The notes: a model not told the origin generated them from the sequence alone. A stretch of 39,571 nucleotides of DNA from Agrilactobacillus composti DSM 18527 = JCM 14202 (GCF_001436375.1 NZ_AZGA01000012.1:1-39571), one strand, 5' to 3'; numbered from the stretch's first letter, positions 16,254 through 24,372 are shown. Numbers and translations: made by a program.

Positions 16254-16718
16254 TTAACCAGTAACTGCTTCAGTTACCGTAATTTCAGCAGTACCCACGA
16301 TTTTACTATCCGCCTTTGCTGTGGCAGTTAGCGTCGTTTTACCAACCGCTTTACCAGTAACAACGCCACCGCTAACCGTGGCAATCGCAGTATCAGCAAT
16401 GGACCAGTTCACACCCTTTTCAGTGGCATTATCTGGCATGACTTTTTCTTTCAAAGCAACAGTTTTACCAATTTCAACACTAGCTGTTTCTGGGTCAATA
16501 GATACCCCGGTTACAGCCACAACTGGCGCATAAACCGTGACTGCCGGAAAATCAAACTTTTCAGTTTTATTCCCTTGACCGTCAACCAATTCACCTTGAA
16601 ATGTTCCCACCGGGTATTCCTTGGGTGCTAAGTCAACATGAACTGGCCCAGAATTAGGACCAGTTCTCAACAATTGAGCATCTTGATAAACATTTAATGT
16701 ATATACTTCTTCAGCCAT
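16254..16718 (-). CDS. Ig-like (BIG2) domain protein, probable capsid or tail decoration
   Basis: 154 aa. Residues ~1-68 form a β-rich N-terminal domain. Residues ~69-150 are a bacterial Ig-like group 2 domain: VTGVSIDPETASVEIGKTV, then a W-S-x-x-D-T-A-I-A-T-V-S core, then TGKAVGKTTLTATA. Such domains decorate capsids or tube proteins and are thought to bind weakly to carbohydrate on the cell surface. The gene follows the capsid gene directly, with the AAAGGAGGT ribosome site just upstream, and may decorate the head. No separate signal sequence is present. Confidence 0.82.
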   Translation of the reverse strand: MAEEVYTLNVYQDAQLLRTGPNSGPVHVDLAPKEYPVGTFQGELVDGQGNKTEKFDFPAVTVYAPVVAVTGVSIDPETASVEIGKTVALKEKVMPDNATEKGVNWSIADTAIATVSGGVVTGKAVGKTTLTATAKADSKIVGTAEITVTEAVTG

Positions 16719-16731
16719 TTGTTAACCTCCT

Positions 16732-16815
16732 TTACTTTTTATAACCTGCGCTAAAATCGACCCCGCTTCCTGACAACTGTATTTCTACATTGTCGGGAGT
16801 CGCTAAGGTTCCGGG
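16732..16815 (-). other. Protein-like -1 reading frame overlapping and following the capsid stop codon
   Basis: The -1 frame relative to the capsid gene is open from a TGA inside the capsid gene to a TAA at 16732. After the capsid TAG it reads LATPDNVEIQLSGSG then VDFSAGYKK, which looks like real protein rather than noise. It contains no ATG, GTG or early TTG start, so it would have to be reached by slippage near C CCG (about 16812-16815). Alternatively it is the lost 3' end of an ancestral longer capsid gene. Confidence 0.45.
16768..16798 (-). promoter_or_regulatory. GAAA-capped RNA hairpin just after the capsid stop codon
   Basis: On the minus strand UCC, GACAA and UGUA pair with UACA, UUGUC and GGA. 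The stem has one C·A mismatch, a single bulged G and a GAAA (GNRA) tetraloop. The stem begins four bases after the TAG. No T run follows, so it is not a classical terminator. It could stimulate frameshifting, protect the 3' end of capsid mRNA or guide RNA processing. Confidence 0.7.
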
Positions 16816-17720
16816 GCTGTCAGTTTGTCATTGACCACAAATTCAATCCCTTTGGTTTTAGTCTTGAGTAAGAAAATGCCATCGTATGATTGTTCATAGT
16901 ACAGATAATTACCAGAGTTGCTGGCCGTTGGTGCATCAAAGCCTACAAAACTGTATTTTTGTGGTGCAATTTGTACACCATTAAAAATCAAAAACATTTG
17001 AATCTGTTTGGCATCAGCTATAAGCTTAGAACCAACCGCAAAATCAAAGCTAGTCTGCATCAGGTCAGAAGGTACCACATTGATGGTCACGTCGTCCAAG
17101 CTGTAAACAGTCCGTTGGATATTGCCTTTACCAGACAAGGTCAATTGACGATTGATGGCTTCGGCACGTTTCAAAATAGCGTTAATAGCTGGTGTAACAT
17201 ATAATTCACGACCAGTGCCAGGGATACGAGCTTCGTCAAAATTGGCCATCATTTCATCAAAAACGTTTAAGATATTCTTTTCATCCAGAACATCAGTGTG
17301 AATGCCACCATCATTAGCTTTAATCTTTTCTGCATAAAGAGAACTGAACATCTGACGGTCCATTTCTGGCATTTTTTCATCAAGGTTAAACTGCTTGGTA
17401 ATGTTAGCAATGGAAATCACCATGTTAGACTCATCGATATCCAATGGATCCACCAGAGTTGACCAGTAACGTTCATTAGGCAACTCATAGCTATCCCAGT
17501 CGTTAGAATAGTTAGATACTGGTTGTGTGATGGTCCGGCGGGCACGATCCCGACGACCTTCATCAATGGTTAAACGAGGCACCTTGATGTGTTTGGCACC
17601 ATCAAAGATAATCGTGCCATTAGCAGGTGATTGCCATAATGAATTTGAAAATAAATGGCCATCATAAAAGGCTTGTTGAATCGCCGCTTGGTATTTATCG
17701 GCGTAATTAATTGTTGCCAT
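16803..17720 (-). CDS. Major capsid protein
   Basis: 305 aa. Encoded directly after a scaffold-like protein, as is usual for HK97-fold capsids. The sequence has the expected layout: an N-terminal arm with ADKYQAAIQQAFYDG, an extended region around NDWDSYELPNERYWSTLVDP, and a C-terminal A-domain with APQKYSFVGFDAPTA and YYEQSYDGIFLLKTKTKG motifs common to Lactobacillus phage capsids of this group. No protease gene is seen, which fits assembly on a separate scaffold. A hairpin and a -1 open frame follow its stop codon. Confidence 0.9.
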   Translation of the reverse strand: MATINYADKYQAAIQQAFYDGHLFSNSLWQSPANGTIIFDGAKHIKVPRLTIDEGRRDRARRTITQPVSNYSNDWDSYELPNERYWSTLVDPLDIDESNMVISIANITKQFNLDEKMPEMDRQMFSSLYAEKIKANDGGIHTDVLDEKNILNVFDEMMANFDEARIPGTGRELYVTPAINAILKRAEAINRQLTLSGKGNIQRTVYSLDDVTINVVPSDLMQTSFDFAVGSKLIADAKQIQMFLIFNGVQIAPQKYSFVGFDAPTASNSGNYLYYEQSYDGIFLLKTKTKGIEFVVNDKLTAPEP

Positions 17721-17737
17721 AAGTTAATTCCTTCTTT

Positions 17738-18289
17738 CTAGTTTTTAAAAGCATCGACTAATGTCTGAACTTCGTCATTGTCGTTGGAACCGTCGCCACC
17801 TTTAGGGTTATAACCCGTCTTGGTGCCTTCATCGAACAGGTAAGCGTCAGACTTCTTAAGGGCATCGATTTGGTCTGTAACACCCTCTAATTCGCCCTTG
17901 TCGTTAAGCTTGACCTTATCCATATCCAGCAAAGCTTTAGCGGCTTTAGGGTTACGAACTTTAGCGCCGCCCAAAACAGTGTCGAGGGCGCTATTTAGCT
18001 TAGTTTCTTGGAGCTGATGGGTCAGCTCTTCCGTGTCGGCCTTGTACTTACTTTCCAGGTCAGAATACTTTTGCGTAAGGTCTTCGTTATCCCCGGCCTG
18101 TTTCTTCAAAGACTTCAAGTCTTTATCACGATCAGCAATTTGAGTCTTTAATGACTCGTTTTCTTGCTTGATAGCTTCAACATCACCGGCCGAACTCTTA
18201 GTTTTTTCAATGTCGGCACCATTCATGGCCATAATCTTATCGATTTGTTCATCGGACAATTCTAATTTTTGCAATGCTTCTCTTTTCAT
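17738..18289 (-). CDS. Scaffold protein (DUF4355/gp20-like)
   Basis: 183 aa, highly charged and mostly helical. Residues ~35-105 form a strong coiled coil (EAIKQENESLKTQIADRD and KQAGDNEDLTQKYSDLESK), followed by a NPKAAKALLDMDKVKL motif and a Gly/Asp-rich C-terminus (GGDGSNDNDEVQTLVDAF). This is the standard form of the minor structural or scaffolding protein encoded upstream of the capsid gene in Gram-positive phages. It should guide procapsid assembly and then leave. Start ATG after GAAAGGACG. Confidence 0.88.
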   Translation of the reverse strand: MKREALQKLELSDEQIDKIMAMNGADIEKTKSSAGDVEAIKQENESLKTQIADRDKDLKSLKKQAGDNEDLTQKYSDLESKYKADTEELTHQLQETKLNSALDTVLGGAKVRNPKAAKALLDMDKVKLNDKGELEGVTDQIDALKKSDAYLFDEGTKTGYNPKGGDGSNDNDEVQTLVDAFKN

Positions 18290-18319
18290 ATTTATAACGT
18301 CCTTTCACGCTAGATTTAC

Positions 18320-18358
18320 GAGGTGCGACCTCACTTAAAGGCAAAACAAAAAGCCTTT
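18320..18358 (-). terminator. Two small hairpins upstream of the scaffold gene
   Basis: GAGGT and ACCTC pair with a 3-nt loop (18320-18332), and AAAGGC and GCCTTT pair with a 10-nt loop (18337-18358) with T and A runs around them. In the minus direction they lie between the DUF6275 gene and the scaffold gene. They could give partial termination or mark an RNA-processing point that raises expression of scaffold and capsid relative to upstream head genes. Confidence 0.35.
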
Positions 18359-18383
18359 TTACGACTTGCCCAGGTCAAAGTGC

Positions 18384-18635
18384 TTATAGCTCGTAAGCGA
18401 CATTTTCCCACTTTTTATACGCGTCAAGGTAGAGTTGATGCTTGTCACCATTATAAGTAGCCTCATAATACATCCCATCAGACAAGGTCGTACTTAGCAA
18501 CATCTTGTAGTTTTGCAAAGTCTTGCATGACCACACAACGAAAACGTTGTCTGTAGTGATTTGCGTGCCATCAGTTTTGTCTAAATGCGCGTTGACATAC
18601 TCGGCCACAATTTTTTTAGCGATATTAAAATCCAT
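18384..18635 (-). CDS. DUF6275 family phage protein
   Basis: 83 aa. The sequence contains AEYVNAHLDKTDGTQITTDN, VFVVWSCKTLQNYKMLLST and MYYEATYNGDKHQLYLDAYK, which is the DUF6275 pattern of Firmicutes phages. Function unknown. It lies among the head genes next to the frameshifted small gene, the usual pairing. I chose the ATG at 18635, after GGAGAT. A GTG directly before it at 18638 is also possible. Confidence 0.8.
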   Translation of the reverse strand: MDFNIAKKIVAEYVNAHLDKTDGTQITTDNVFVVWSCKTLQNYKMLLSTTLSDGMYYEATYNGDKHQLYLDAYKKWENVAYEL

Positions 18636-18870
18636 CACGATTTATCTCCTTCTTTAGAAATATTCATTTTTGCAAGACTCTCCGCTATATCAGCATCCAC
18701 AACAGCATCTGGTATCTTCAAACTCAGCGATACATCAACACCATTACCACCAGCAACCATATCTATGTGGCCTCTGATATAAAGCTAAAATCAACACCAT
18801 CTATCAGCATTTTATATCTTCCGTTTGGTAGGGGTTTTATTAAGATATTTTTAGCCTTATAAATATCCAT
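18635..18870 (-). pseudogene. Small phage head-region gene broken by a frameshift
   Basis: From the ATG at 18870 (after AAGAGA) the frame reads MDIYKAKNILIKPLPNGRYK and MLIDGVDFSFI and stops at a TAG at 18763. A second frame continues with RGHIDMVAGGNGVDVSLSLK and ends with a TGA at 18635 that overlaps the DUF6275 start. Together they form one plausible ~77-aa protein of a type often encoded next to DUF6275, in which a short IKPL-x-NGRYK-V-hIDGVDF opening precedes a β-sheet. A one-base deletion near 18771-18780 (or a sequencing error) explains the break. A programmed frameshift is less likely because no slippery heptamer is visible. Confidence 0.65.
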
Positions 18871-18882
18871 TCAAATCTCTTC

Positions 18883-19920
18883 TCATTTTTTGTCTACATA
18901 AAGCTTTTTCCACTCATCGAATTTCATGCTATCAATAGATTTGCCTTTACCCATTTCAGGGTCCCGCATCCAACGTTCTGATACTGGAGGCAAGTCCTCC
19001 ATGTAAGGTACTGTTGTGCAACGGCAGCGGGCATGGATCAACGGATAATTGGTACCAGCCTTGCGATCAGCCAGCTTAAATATTTCACCATCCAAATGGC
19101 CACAAATAGCACAAGTATGAGATTCCAATGTCGCCATGTACTTATACTTTTCAACGTCTGACTCCTCATAAGCTTTGGCCGTGGCTTCTTCGGCAACATG
19201 GCCCATTTCACTGACTACTAGTCGATGAATATTATTACGTTTTACATCCGAAAAGCTTTGATGCAGTTCCTTCGTCACACGTTGGGGACTATAGCCTAAC
19301 AGCGTGGCTTTTAGCATCACATTCATCAGTTGACTGGGCAGTTCTTCACGATAGTTTTTCCAAATACGTGCTGAGAAATCTTTGCCATCATCACCCCAAG
19401 GTTTAGAGACAACAATTCGTAACTCATCTTCATTGAACCGGGCAAAGTTAGAAGTTAATTTGGCATTGGCAATCTGAGTATTGAAGATTGTGCGCATGTA
19501 CGTATCCTGAAATTGGTCTTGCAGACCTTGGCCCATATGCTGGGTCTCATTATCAGCAAAACCGGCCGTCATATTCTGCAATTGGGTCTCCAACATTTGC
19601 AATCTGGCAACTCGGCTGTTGTAATACTCACGATCCAACTCTTGTTCAAAGCCACCTTGCTTGGCCTTATCTTCAAACTGATGCAGAGTTAATTGCCAAT
19701 GCTTGGTTTTGATGCTAGTCAAAGCTTTTTTAGCCTGGTCTAGCGTCATCCCTTCATTATTGGCATAACGTACATACCATCCAGCCAATTCTTGCTGTAA
19801 CTCACGATACAGGCCATTTAGTTCGGGTTGCAAAGCACGTTCATAGGCTTCGGTATCTTTAAGTTGTTTAGCCTTCAGCTGTAAAAAACGGCGTTCCCAA
19901 TAACTAAGTTTCTTCGTCAT
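18883..19920 (-). CDS. Minor head protein, SPP1 gp7/MuF-like
   Basis: 345 aa. The C-terminal third has the MuF signature: LESHTCAICGHLDGEIFKL, then YPLIHARCRCTTVPY, with four cysteines and a histidine placed for metal binding. The N-terminal two-thirds are helical (YWERRFLQLKAKQLKDTEAY) as in SPP1 gp7. The family binds the portal and affects DNA ejection. The ATG at 19920 lies inside the 3' end of the portal gene, and an in-frame ATG at 19935 is an alternative. No toxin domain is fused at the C-terminus, as sometimes happens in this family. Confidence 0.9.
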   Translation of the reverse strand: MTKKLSYWERRFLQLKAKQLKDTEAYERALQPELNGLYRELQQELAGWYVRYANNEGMTLDQAKKALTSIKTKHWQLTLHQFEDKAKQGGFEQELDREYYNSRVARLQMLETQLQNMTAGFADNETQHMGQGLQDQFQDTYMRTIFNTQIANAKLTSNFARFNEDELRIVVSKPWGDDGKDFSARIWKNYREELPSQLMNVMLKATLLGYSPQRVTKELHQSFSDVKRNNIHRLVVSEMGHVAEEATAKAYEESDVEKYKYMATLESHTCAICGHLDGEIFKLADRKAGTNYPLIHARCRCTTVPYMEDLPPVSERWMRDPEMGKGKSIDSMKFDEWKKLYVDKK

Positions 19921-21328
19921 CCGGTTCACCGCCATTTACATCTTTCAGAGCGTCGGGGTTGTCATAGCCGTCACGTTTGACAATGTCATTTTGCCGGTCC
20001 TCTAATTCCTGCTGCCAATCATCCACAATTGGATTAGCTTTGGCGATGGCTTCATCACTGGAATATTGGGCCAGCTGTGCGACCACTTGAGCTTGCTCCA
20101 AATTATTTTGGATTGCTGTACGCGTCCAAGTCTGATTGATTTTACGGCCATCGGCATCAGCGGCTTTCAACCAACGCAAAATGGCCCGAACCAAATCGTT
20201 CAGACCATCTCTAAAGTATGCCTCGGTAACGGATGCTTTCAACTCAAGATGTGAGTAGAGCATCTTGATCGCTGTACCGGTAGCATTATTAACTTCAAAC
20301 TTGGTAGGGTCAATCCCCTGGCCATGAACAAAGATATCGCCTTTGGTAATATCCAGTAATGAGTTACGGGCTTCAACTGGCACATCAATATTCAGCTTAT
20401 CAACGCCAGACCTATCACCAATGTCAGTGCTATCCATCTTGATAGCTTTGAATTTCTTCAAATCACTCATGAATTGTTGAAGGTCCGTGCCACCATAATT
20501 CGTCAAAATCAAAATAACTTGTTGAACGTCATCGATGTCATTAACGAAGCCATTATAGACATCATCATAAACGTCAATTAAGCCTTTATACTTATTAATT
20601 TCCGGACGTTCATATTTATTTTTGGAAAAAGGAATAAATGGTACCCGGCTAAATTGATGTGCCATATAATTGCCAGTCCCCACTACATCATCCGTAGTTA
20701 GATCTCTTGTTACAAAATAATCATTCAATGGCGCAAGATCGGCATAGTCAGGTAATTGGGATTTAAAGACGGTCACATCTTTATCTGTCCAATACTCATG
20801 GATTTTGTAATTCTTTCCAGTATCGGGATCCAATTGTGAGTAAGTTCGCCGAACGGCAAGCAACTTGCGGTTCAAATCACTAGAATAAATCGGGGTCACT
20901 TGGTCTGGCGGCACAATCCCATATCTAAATTGGTTATCAGCATCGAACCAAAAGTGAATCCAACCAACACCAGCATTACTGGCATCAACAACTAACTGAT
21001 TCATTCGTAAATTGAAGTTATCACCCAGTGTATCCCTGATGATGTCGTTTAACTTATCATCTTCCACATCAATGTCTGGCGGGATAGTTGCCACATACCC
21101 CGCCTCTTGGTCTACTAATAATTGATGATAATTACTGCTCACTCGATTGTCCGCTCGGCGTAATATTTCATCCTTGCCCTCATTATTAAGTTTGGACTCC
21201 CCATTGTTTCGGTTCGTAATATCATTTTGATTAAAATAATATTTTAATGACTTTTGAAATTGGTCGTTGAACTTATTACGGCGTGCATCTGTATTCTTCA
21301 ATAAAGCCTTCATAGCATTTATGTCCAA
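19904..21328 (-). CDS. Portal protein, SPP1 gp6-like
   Basis: 474 aa. Motifs of the SPP1-type portal family are visible: DNRVSSNYHQLLVDQEAGYV, a FDADNQFRYGIVPPDQVTPIY strand region split by turns, and DVYDDVYNGFVNDIDDVQQ. The C-terminal ~30 residues are acidic. The portal forms the dodecameric ring through which DNA enters and leaves. The start is a TTG at 21328, placed 9 nt after GGGAGG. An ATG at 21313 has no such site. The gene overlaps the terminase end by 10 nt and the MuF gene by 17 nt. Confidence 0.93.
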   Translation of the reverse strand: MDINAMKALLKNTDARRNKFNDQFQKSLKYYFNQNDITNRNNGESKLNNEGKDEILRRADNRVSSNYHQLLVDQEAGYVATIPPDIDVEDDKLNDIIRDTLGDNFNLRMNQLVVDASNAGVGWIHFWFDADNQFRYGIVPPDQVTPIYSSDLNRKLLAVRRTYSQLDPDTGKNYKIHEYWTDKDVTVFKSQLPDYADLAPLNDYFVTRDLTTDDVVGTGNYMAHQFSRVPFIPFSKNKYERPEINKYKGLIDVYDDVYNGFVNDIDDVQQVILILTNYGGTDLQQFMSDLKKFKAIKMDSTDIGDRSGVDKLNIDVPVEARNSLLDITKGDIFVHGQGIDPTKFEVNNATGTAIKMLYSHLELKASVTEAYFRDGLNDLVRAILRWLKAADADGRKINQTWTRTAIQNNLEQAQVVAQLAQYSSDEAIAKANPIVDDWQQELEDRQNDIVKRDGYDNPDALKDVNGGEPDDEET

Positions 21329-22713
21329 GGTACGTAACCTCCCTTCCGGTCTATTTTTTCAGCGACGCCCGTTAAAGCATCTGGCGCATCGTCATGTTCA
21401 TTCTTGCCCTCACGTTGATACTTGGCTAAAGAAGTATATAACTCCGGCCACCGTGCCTTCCAATTTTCAGGGAAGTATGCATGCTCCATAACCCAAGGTG
21501 CTTTAGTTAATATCCGGCTGATTTTATTTTTACGTTGTGTGAACAATTTAAAAACCGTGTGATTAGAGTGATACTTTTGCCGCAATCTTTCTTCAACGCT
21601 ACGACCAAAGCCACGGCCGCCATTGTTGGATTCTATCCATGACACATTGACATTATTTTCATAAAGCTTCTTGGCAAGTAATGGCTCGGTGACTTCCATT
21701 GGATCTTGAGTAAAAATGATATCTTGAATATAGGCTTCCTTGTTATATTCCCGATAAATAAAAGTGGCCAGATAATCTAATCCGGTGTCAGCAGTATCCG
21801 TATAACTAGAAATGCTGTCAGGATTATCAGGCAACTTATCATATGTTTTAAAACCACTGTATAAGCGGCCTTTAATATCAATAGGTTCTTGTTGATAGTT
21901 GGCCGAGGCAATATCTGCACCCATGGCCTTTACCTTGATGTCATAGTCATGTCGATTCAAAATGTCATCACACAGCATCGTGCCATCATCTTGCATAGCT
22001 TTAAGATTGATATGCCTTAATGTAAAGCCAACGCCGGGCAACTCCTCTAAAGCCTTACCTGCTAAGTCTTGACTGTGCCAACGTGTCATGACAATGACAA
22101 TCTTGCCACCAGACTCAAGCCGGGATAGCATTGTGTCCACGAACCAATTCCAATGTTTCTCCAACACTAAAGCGTTGTGAGCTTCCTCCGCTGTCTTGAT
22201 CAAGTCATCAATAATAATCAAATCTGCCCCAAACCCTGTCGCAGTTCCACTAGGCGAAGTCGCCAGGTAATTGTTATAGCCATCGGCTAATGACCATAGA
22301 TTCATGGCACCATCCCCGGGCTTGATCCTGACACCTGGAAAAATATCACTGTAAACAGTCACATCTTCGTCCGCTTTGATTGCCTGGATAGCATTACGAA
22401 CGTTCTTAGAGAACACCGTTGATAAGGTCTCATTATAGGAGCCTGTCATGATTTTCTTTTGACGGTCATTGCCTAACAACCATTCCACGAAAAGACTGGC
22501 TGTCCGTGACTTACCATGCCGTGGGGGCAAATTGATAACCAGCACGTCATCGTCAGATTCAATGAAGGACTGTAAGTCATTACAAAAATTAACCAGGAAT
22601 GTTCTATCCGGCTTATAAAAATCTGGGGCCATTAAATTGCAAAAAGAAAAGAACTCACGTCTTGCGAGTTCTTCCTGGGCACCTCTTATAATTTGGCTGT
22701 CAACTTGAAGCAT
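21319..22713 (-). CDS. terL: Terminase large subunit
   Basis: 464 aa from the ATG at 22713, 8 nt after GGAGG. The ATPase domain has Walker A PPRHGKS (63-69), Walker B LIIIDD (165-170) and the coupling motif around VIVMTRWHSQDL. The C-terminal nuclease domain is marked by SYTDTADTGLDYLATF, where the aspartates bind metal, and by a second acidic site near the C-terminus (HDDAPDALTG). It packages DNA into the procapsid through the portal and cuts headful or cos ends. Overlaps the small subunit by 14 nt. Confidence 0.96.
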   Translation of the reverse strand: MLQVDSQIIRGAQEELARREFFSFCNLMAPDFYKPDRTFLVNFCNDLQSFIESDDDVLVINLPPRHGKSRTASLFVEWLLGNDRQKKIMTGSYNETLSTVFSKNVRNAIQAIKADEDVTVYSDIFPGVRIKPGDGAMNLWSLADGYNNYLATSPSGTATGFGADLIIIDDLIKTAEEAHNALVLEKHWNWFVDTMLSRLESGGKIVIVMTRWHSQDLAGKALEELPGVGFTLRHINLKAMQDDGTMLCDDILNRHDYDIKVKAMGADIASANYQQEPIDIKGRLYSGFKTYDKLPDNPDSISSYTDTADTGLDYLATFIYREYNKEAYIQDIIFTQDPMEVTEPLLAKKLYENNVNVSWIESNNGGRGFGRSVEERLRQKYHSNHTVFKLFTQRKNKISRILTKAPWVMEHAYFPENWKARWPELYTSLAKYQREGKNEHDDAPDALTGVAEKIDRKGGYVPWT

Positions 22714-23128
22714 CGACATCGCCTCCACTTACAAGCTTCTTGAGTTCTTCTGTCGTTAAGCCAGCGTATGGATTGGAATCAATCGTGCCAGACATTTCAA
22801 CTTCGTGTTTCTCCACAGGTACAATCCCTGTCCGGTCCAAGATATCTTTGGCAGCATTGAACCGGACTAGTTCCGAGCGCGCTCCCAGCAACTTGCCCAT
22901 GGTATTTACGGCATGTGCACGCAAATTTTCATAAACAAATTGATCGTATTCACGCTGTGCTTTAGCGAATTTTTCAGACTTTATCCATCGTGAAATAGTG
23001 GCTTCTGACACTGAAATAAGTTCAGCGACTTTGACCTGTTTCGCCTTAGGCTCAGACAGCAACATAACAGCCTTTTGCTGCTTTTTTGTCAAGCCTTCCA
23101 ATATCTCAAATCTTGACTTTCCTTTCAT
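22700..23128 (-). CDS. terS: Terminase small subunit
   Basis: 142 aa. The N-terminal half carries a helix-turn-helix (KVAELISVSEATISRWIKSE, about residues 33-52) that should recognise the packaging site, followed by a helical oligomerisation region (YDQFVYENLRAHAVNTMGKL) and a flexible C-terminus that would contact the large subunit (SNPYAGLTTEELKKLVSGGD). It is the first conventional gene of the late operon, ~220 nt downstream of the predicted promoter. The packaging site probably lies in or near this gene, but its type (cos or pac) cannot be told. Confidence 0.9.
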   Translation of the reverse strand: MKGKSRFEILEGLTKKQQKAVMLLSEPKAKQVKVAELISVSEATISRWIKSEKFAKAQREYDQFVYENLRAHAVNTMGKLLGARSELVRFNAAKDILDRTGIVPVEKHEVEMSGTIDSNPYAGLTTEELKKLVSGGDVDASS

Positions 23129-23146
23129 GTCAGATCACCACCTTTT

Positions 23147-23215
23147 CTATTTTATTAAAATAGCTGTCAGAGCAATTATTACCGAAACAAAGGATATATC
23201 AGTATTTTCTTTCAT
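23147..23215 (-). CDS. Possible 22-aa hydrophobic peptide in the late leader
   Basis: The ATG at 23215 follows GAGGTGAGGAAAG closely. The predicted peptide MKENTDISFVSVIIALTAILIK has a short polar start and a 13-15 residue hydrophobic helix. This is the general form of tiny membrane peptides (holin-like toxins and similar). Twenty-two codons can arise by chance, and no family is recognised. It would be the first gene on the late transcript, directly before the small terminase gene. Confidence 0.4.
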   Translation of the reverse strand: MKENTDISFVSVIIALTAILIK

Positions 23216-23224
23216 CTTTCCTCA

Positions 23225-23257
23225 CCTCAGCAAAAATAGTACCTTACTCCTCAGCAA
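23225..23257 (-). repeat. Short direct repeats in the late leader
   Basis: CCTCAGCAA occurs at 23225-23233 and 23249-23257, each within a similar 24-bp context. The position between the late promoter and the terminase genes makes them candidates for a regulator or packaging recognition site. Two copies only, so weak evidence. Confidence 0.35.
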
Positions 23258-23348
23258 GATACCATCATGAAACGAGGTTAATTCAAATATTTATTTCAAA
23301 AAGGAGATCAACAAAACATGACATCTAATTTTTGTACAATATCATAGT

Positions 23349-23377
23349 ATCATATAAATGTTGCATTATGGGTGCAA
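23349..23377 (-). promoter_or_regulatory. Candidate late promoter
   Basis: On the minus strand TTGCAC (23372-23377) and TATGAT (23349-23354) are separated by exactly 17 bp. It lies 13 bp after the end of the ArpU-type gene and points into the terminase and structural operon. Short inverted repeats (TTGCA and TGCAA) surround the -35 region and could bind the ArpU-type activator. Confidence 0.65.
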
Positions 23378-23390
23378 AAAATGTGCATGG

Positions 23391-23897
23391 TCATGATAAG
23401 TAGGTATCAAAAAAATCATCTAACCCCCGAATGCCAAACAGCATAATACTCAAGTCCTGAATAGCTTTGGATTGCTCCTTACTGATGATGCTGCGATCGA
23501 CACAATACATATCTGCCAGTTGTGATATTTTTAAGCGTTTATCTCCCAGATACATGCTGTCAATAATTACCCACCGACGATTGTCATAACTGTCACCAGA
23601 TTTACAATACCCTTCATAGGCATCAAGGATCGAGTCCACATACCGCATTAACCGCTTCGTAGAAATCTTATATTTCATCAAGGATGAAATATCTTGATGG
23701 CCCCCAGAAAGTAGTTTGTATTCATCCGGCGTGATCTCATCTTCAGGGGCTATGGCAATGTGGGTCTTGAGCTTCCGATACTCGCGCAACAAAATTTTAG
23801 TATTGCGAAGTCGGAAGTCTTTTTCTTCGTCACGCTTTTGAGACCGCTGCCGTTGAACTTCGGCCAATACTTTCTGAACCACTTCGTTATCAGTCAT
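23391..23897 (-). CDS. ArpU family late transcription regulator
   Basis: 168 aa. Length, charge and the C-terminal helix-turn-helix-like segment (LKISQLADMYCVDRSIISKE) match the ArpU/RinA-like regulators that switch on late genes in Gram-positive phages. It is the last early gene and lies directly upstream of the predicted late promoter, which is where these activators are found. The ATG at 23897 and a TTG directly before it both fit the GGAGG site upstream. DNA binding at the late promoter is inferred. Confidence 0.85.
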   Translation of the reverse strand: MTDNEVVQKVLAEVQRQRSQKRDEEKDFRLRNTKILLREYRKLKTHIAIAPEDEITPDEYKLLSGGHQDISSLMKYKISTKRLMRYVDSILDAYEGYCKSGDSYDNRRWVIIDSMYLGDKRLKISQLADMYCVDRSIISKEQSKAIQDLSIMLFGIRGLDDFFDTYLS

Positions 23898-24372
23898 CAA
23901 TAGTCGATACCTCCTCTATTCCTGCTAGTGAAAAACGAACTAGCGCACCTTTGTTGGCCCCATATCGAATTGCATCCTTTCTGCTTCGGTAAAATGCTGG
24001 GCCATGACTATTTTTGTAATAAGACGCTTTTTGTTCATAATGGGTTCTGCCTACATCTAACCATGCCCATATCTCTGGGGTATTGACGTTATCCATCTTT
24101 TTTTGAGCTGGATCAGCAGATAAATAGCCAGTTTCAAATTCTTTTTCAAGAACACGTTTGTACTGTCCAAAAGGCAAAATAATAATGTAATCGCCCTTAA
24201 CGATAGGGTAAAACATATGGCTTCCCTTGCCTCCAGGTAAGGCGTCATAATCTAAACCTTGCTGCATTCCTTTACCAGCTGGAATAATACGATACTTAGC
24301 TATCATTTCAGAAGAGCCGTCATACTGTTCTGCCCTTGCCGGGGTAAGTTCATAATAATTCTTTTCAGTCAT
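23890..24372 (-). CDS. Uncharacterised early protein
   Basis: 160 aa from the ATG at 24372, preceded by AGGTGAT. The first ~80 residues are β-rich with YELTPARAEQYDGSSEMIAK and a FYPIVKGDYIIILPFG strand. The C-terminal part is aromatic and basic (HYEQKASYYKNSHGPAFY). I do not recognise a family. It overlaps the ArpU-type gene by 8 nt and the upstream gene by 8 nt, so it is tightly coupled in the early-to-late transition block. No catalytic or DNA-binding motif is clear. Confidence 0.65.
   Translation of the reverse strand: MTEKNYYELTPARAEQYDGSSEMIAKYRIIPAGKGMQQGLDYDALPGGKGSHMFYPIVKGDYIIILPFGQYKRVLEKEFETGYLSADPAQKKMDNVNTPEIWAWLDVGRTHYEQKASYYKNSHGPAFYRSRKDAIRYGANKGALVRFSLAGIEEVSTIDD

Noticed and set aside
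16803-16830. A +1 frameshift at CCT TAG of the capsid gene, as in phage PSA and SPP1
   Set aside because: The proline codon before the stop resembles known +1 sites, but the +1 frame gives only a short Arg-rich tail that does not look like protein. The -1 frame is the better one.
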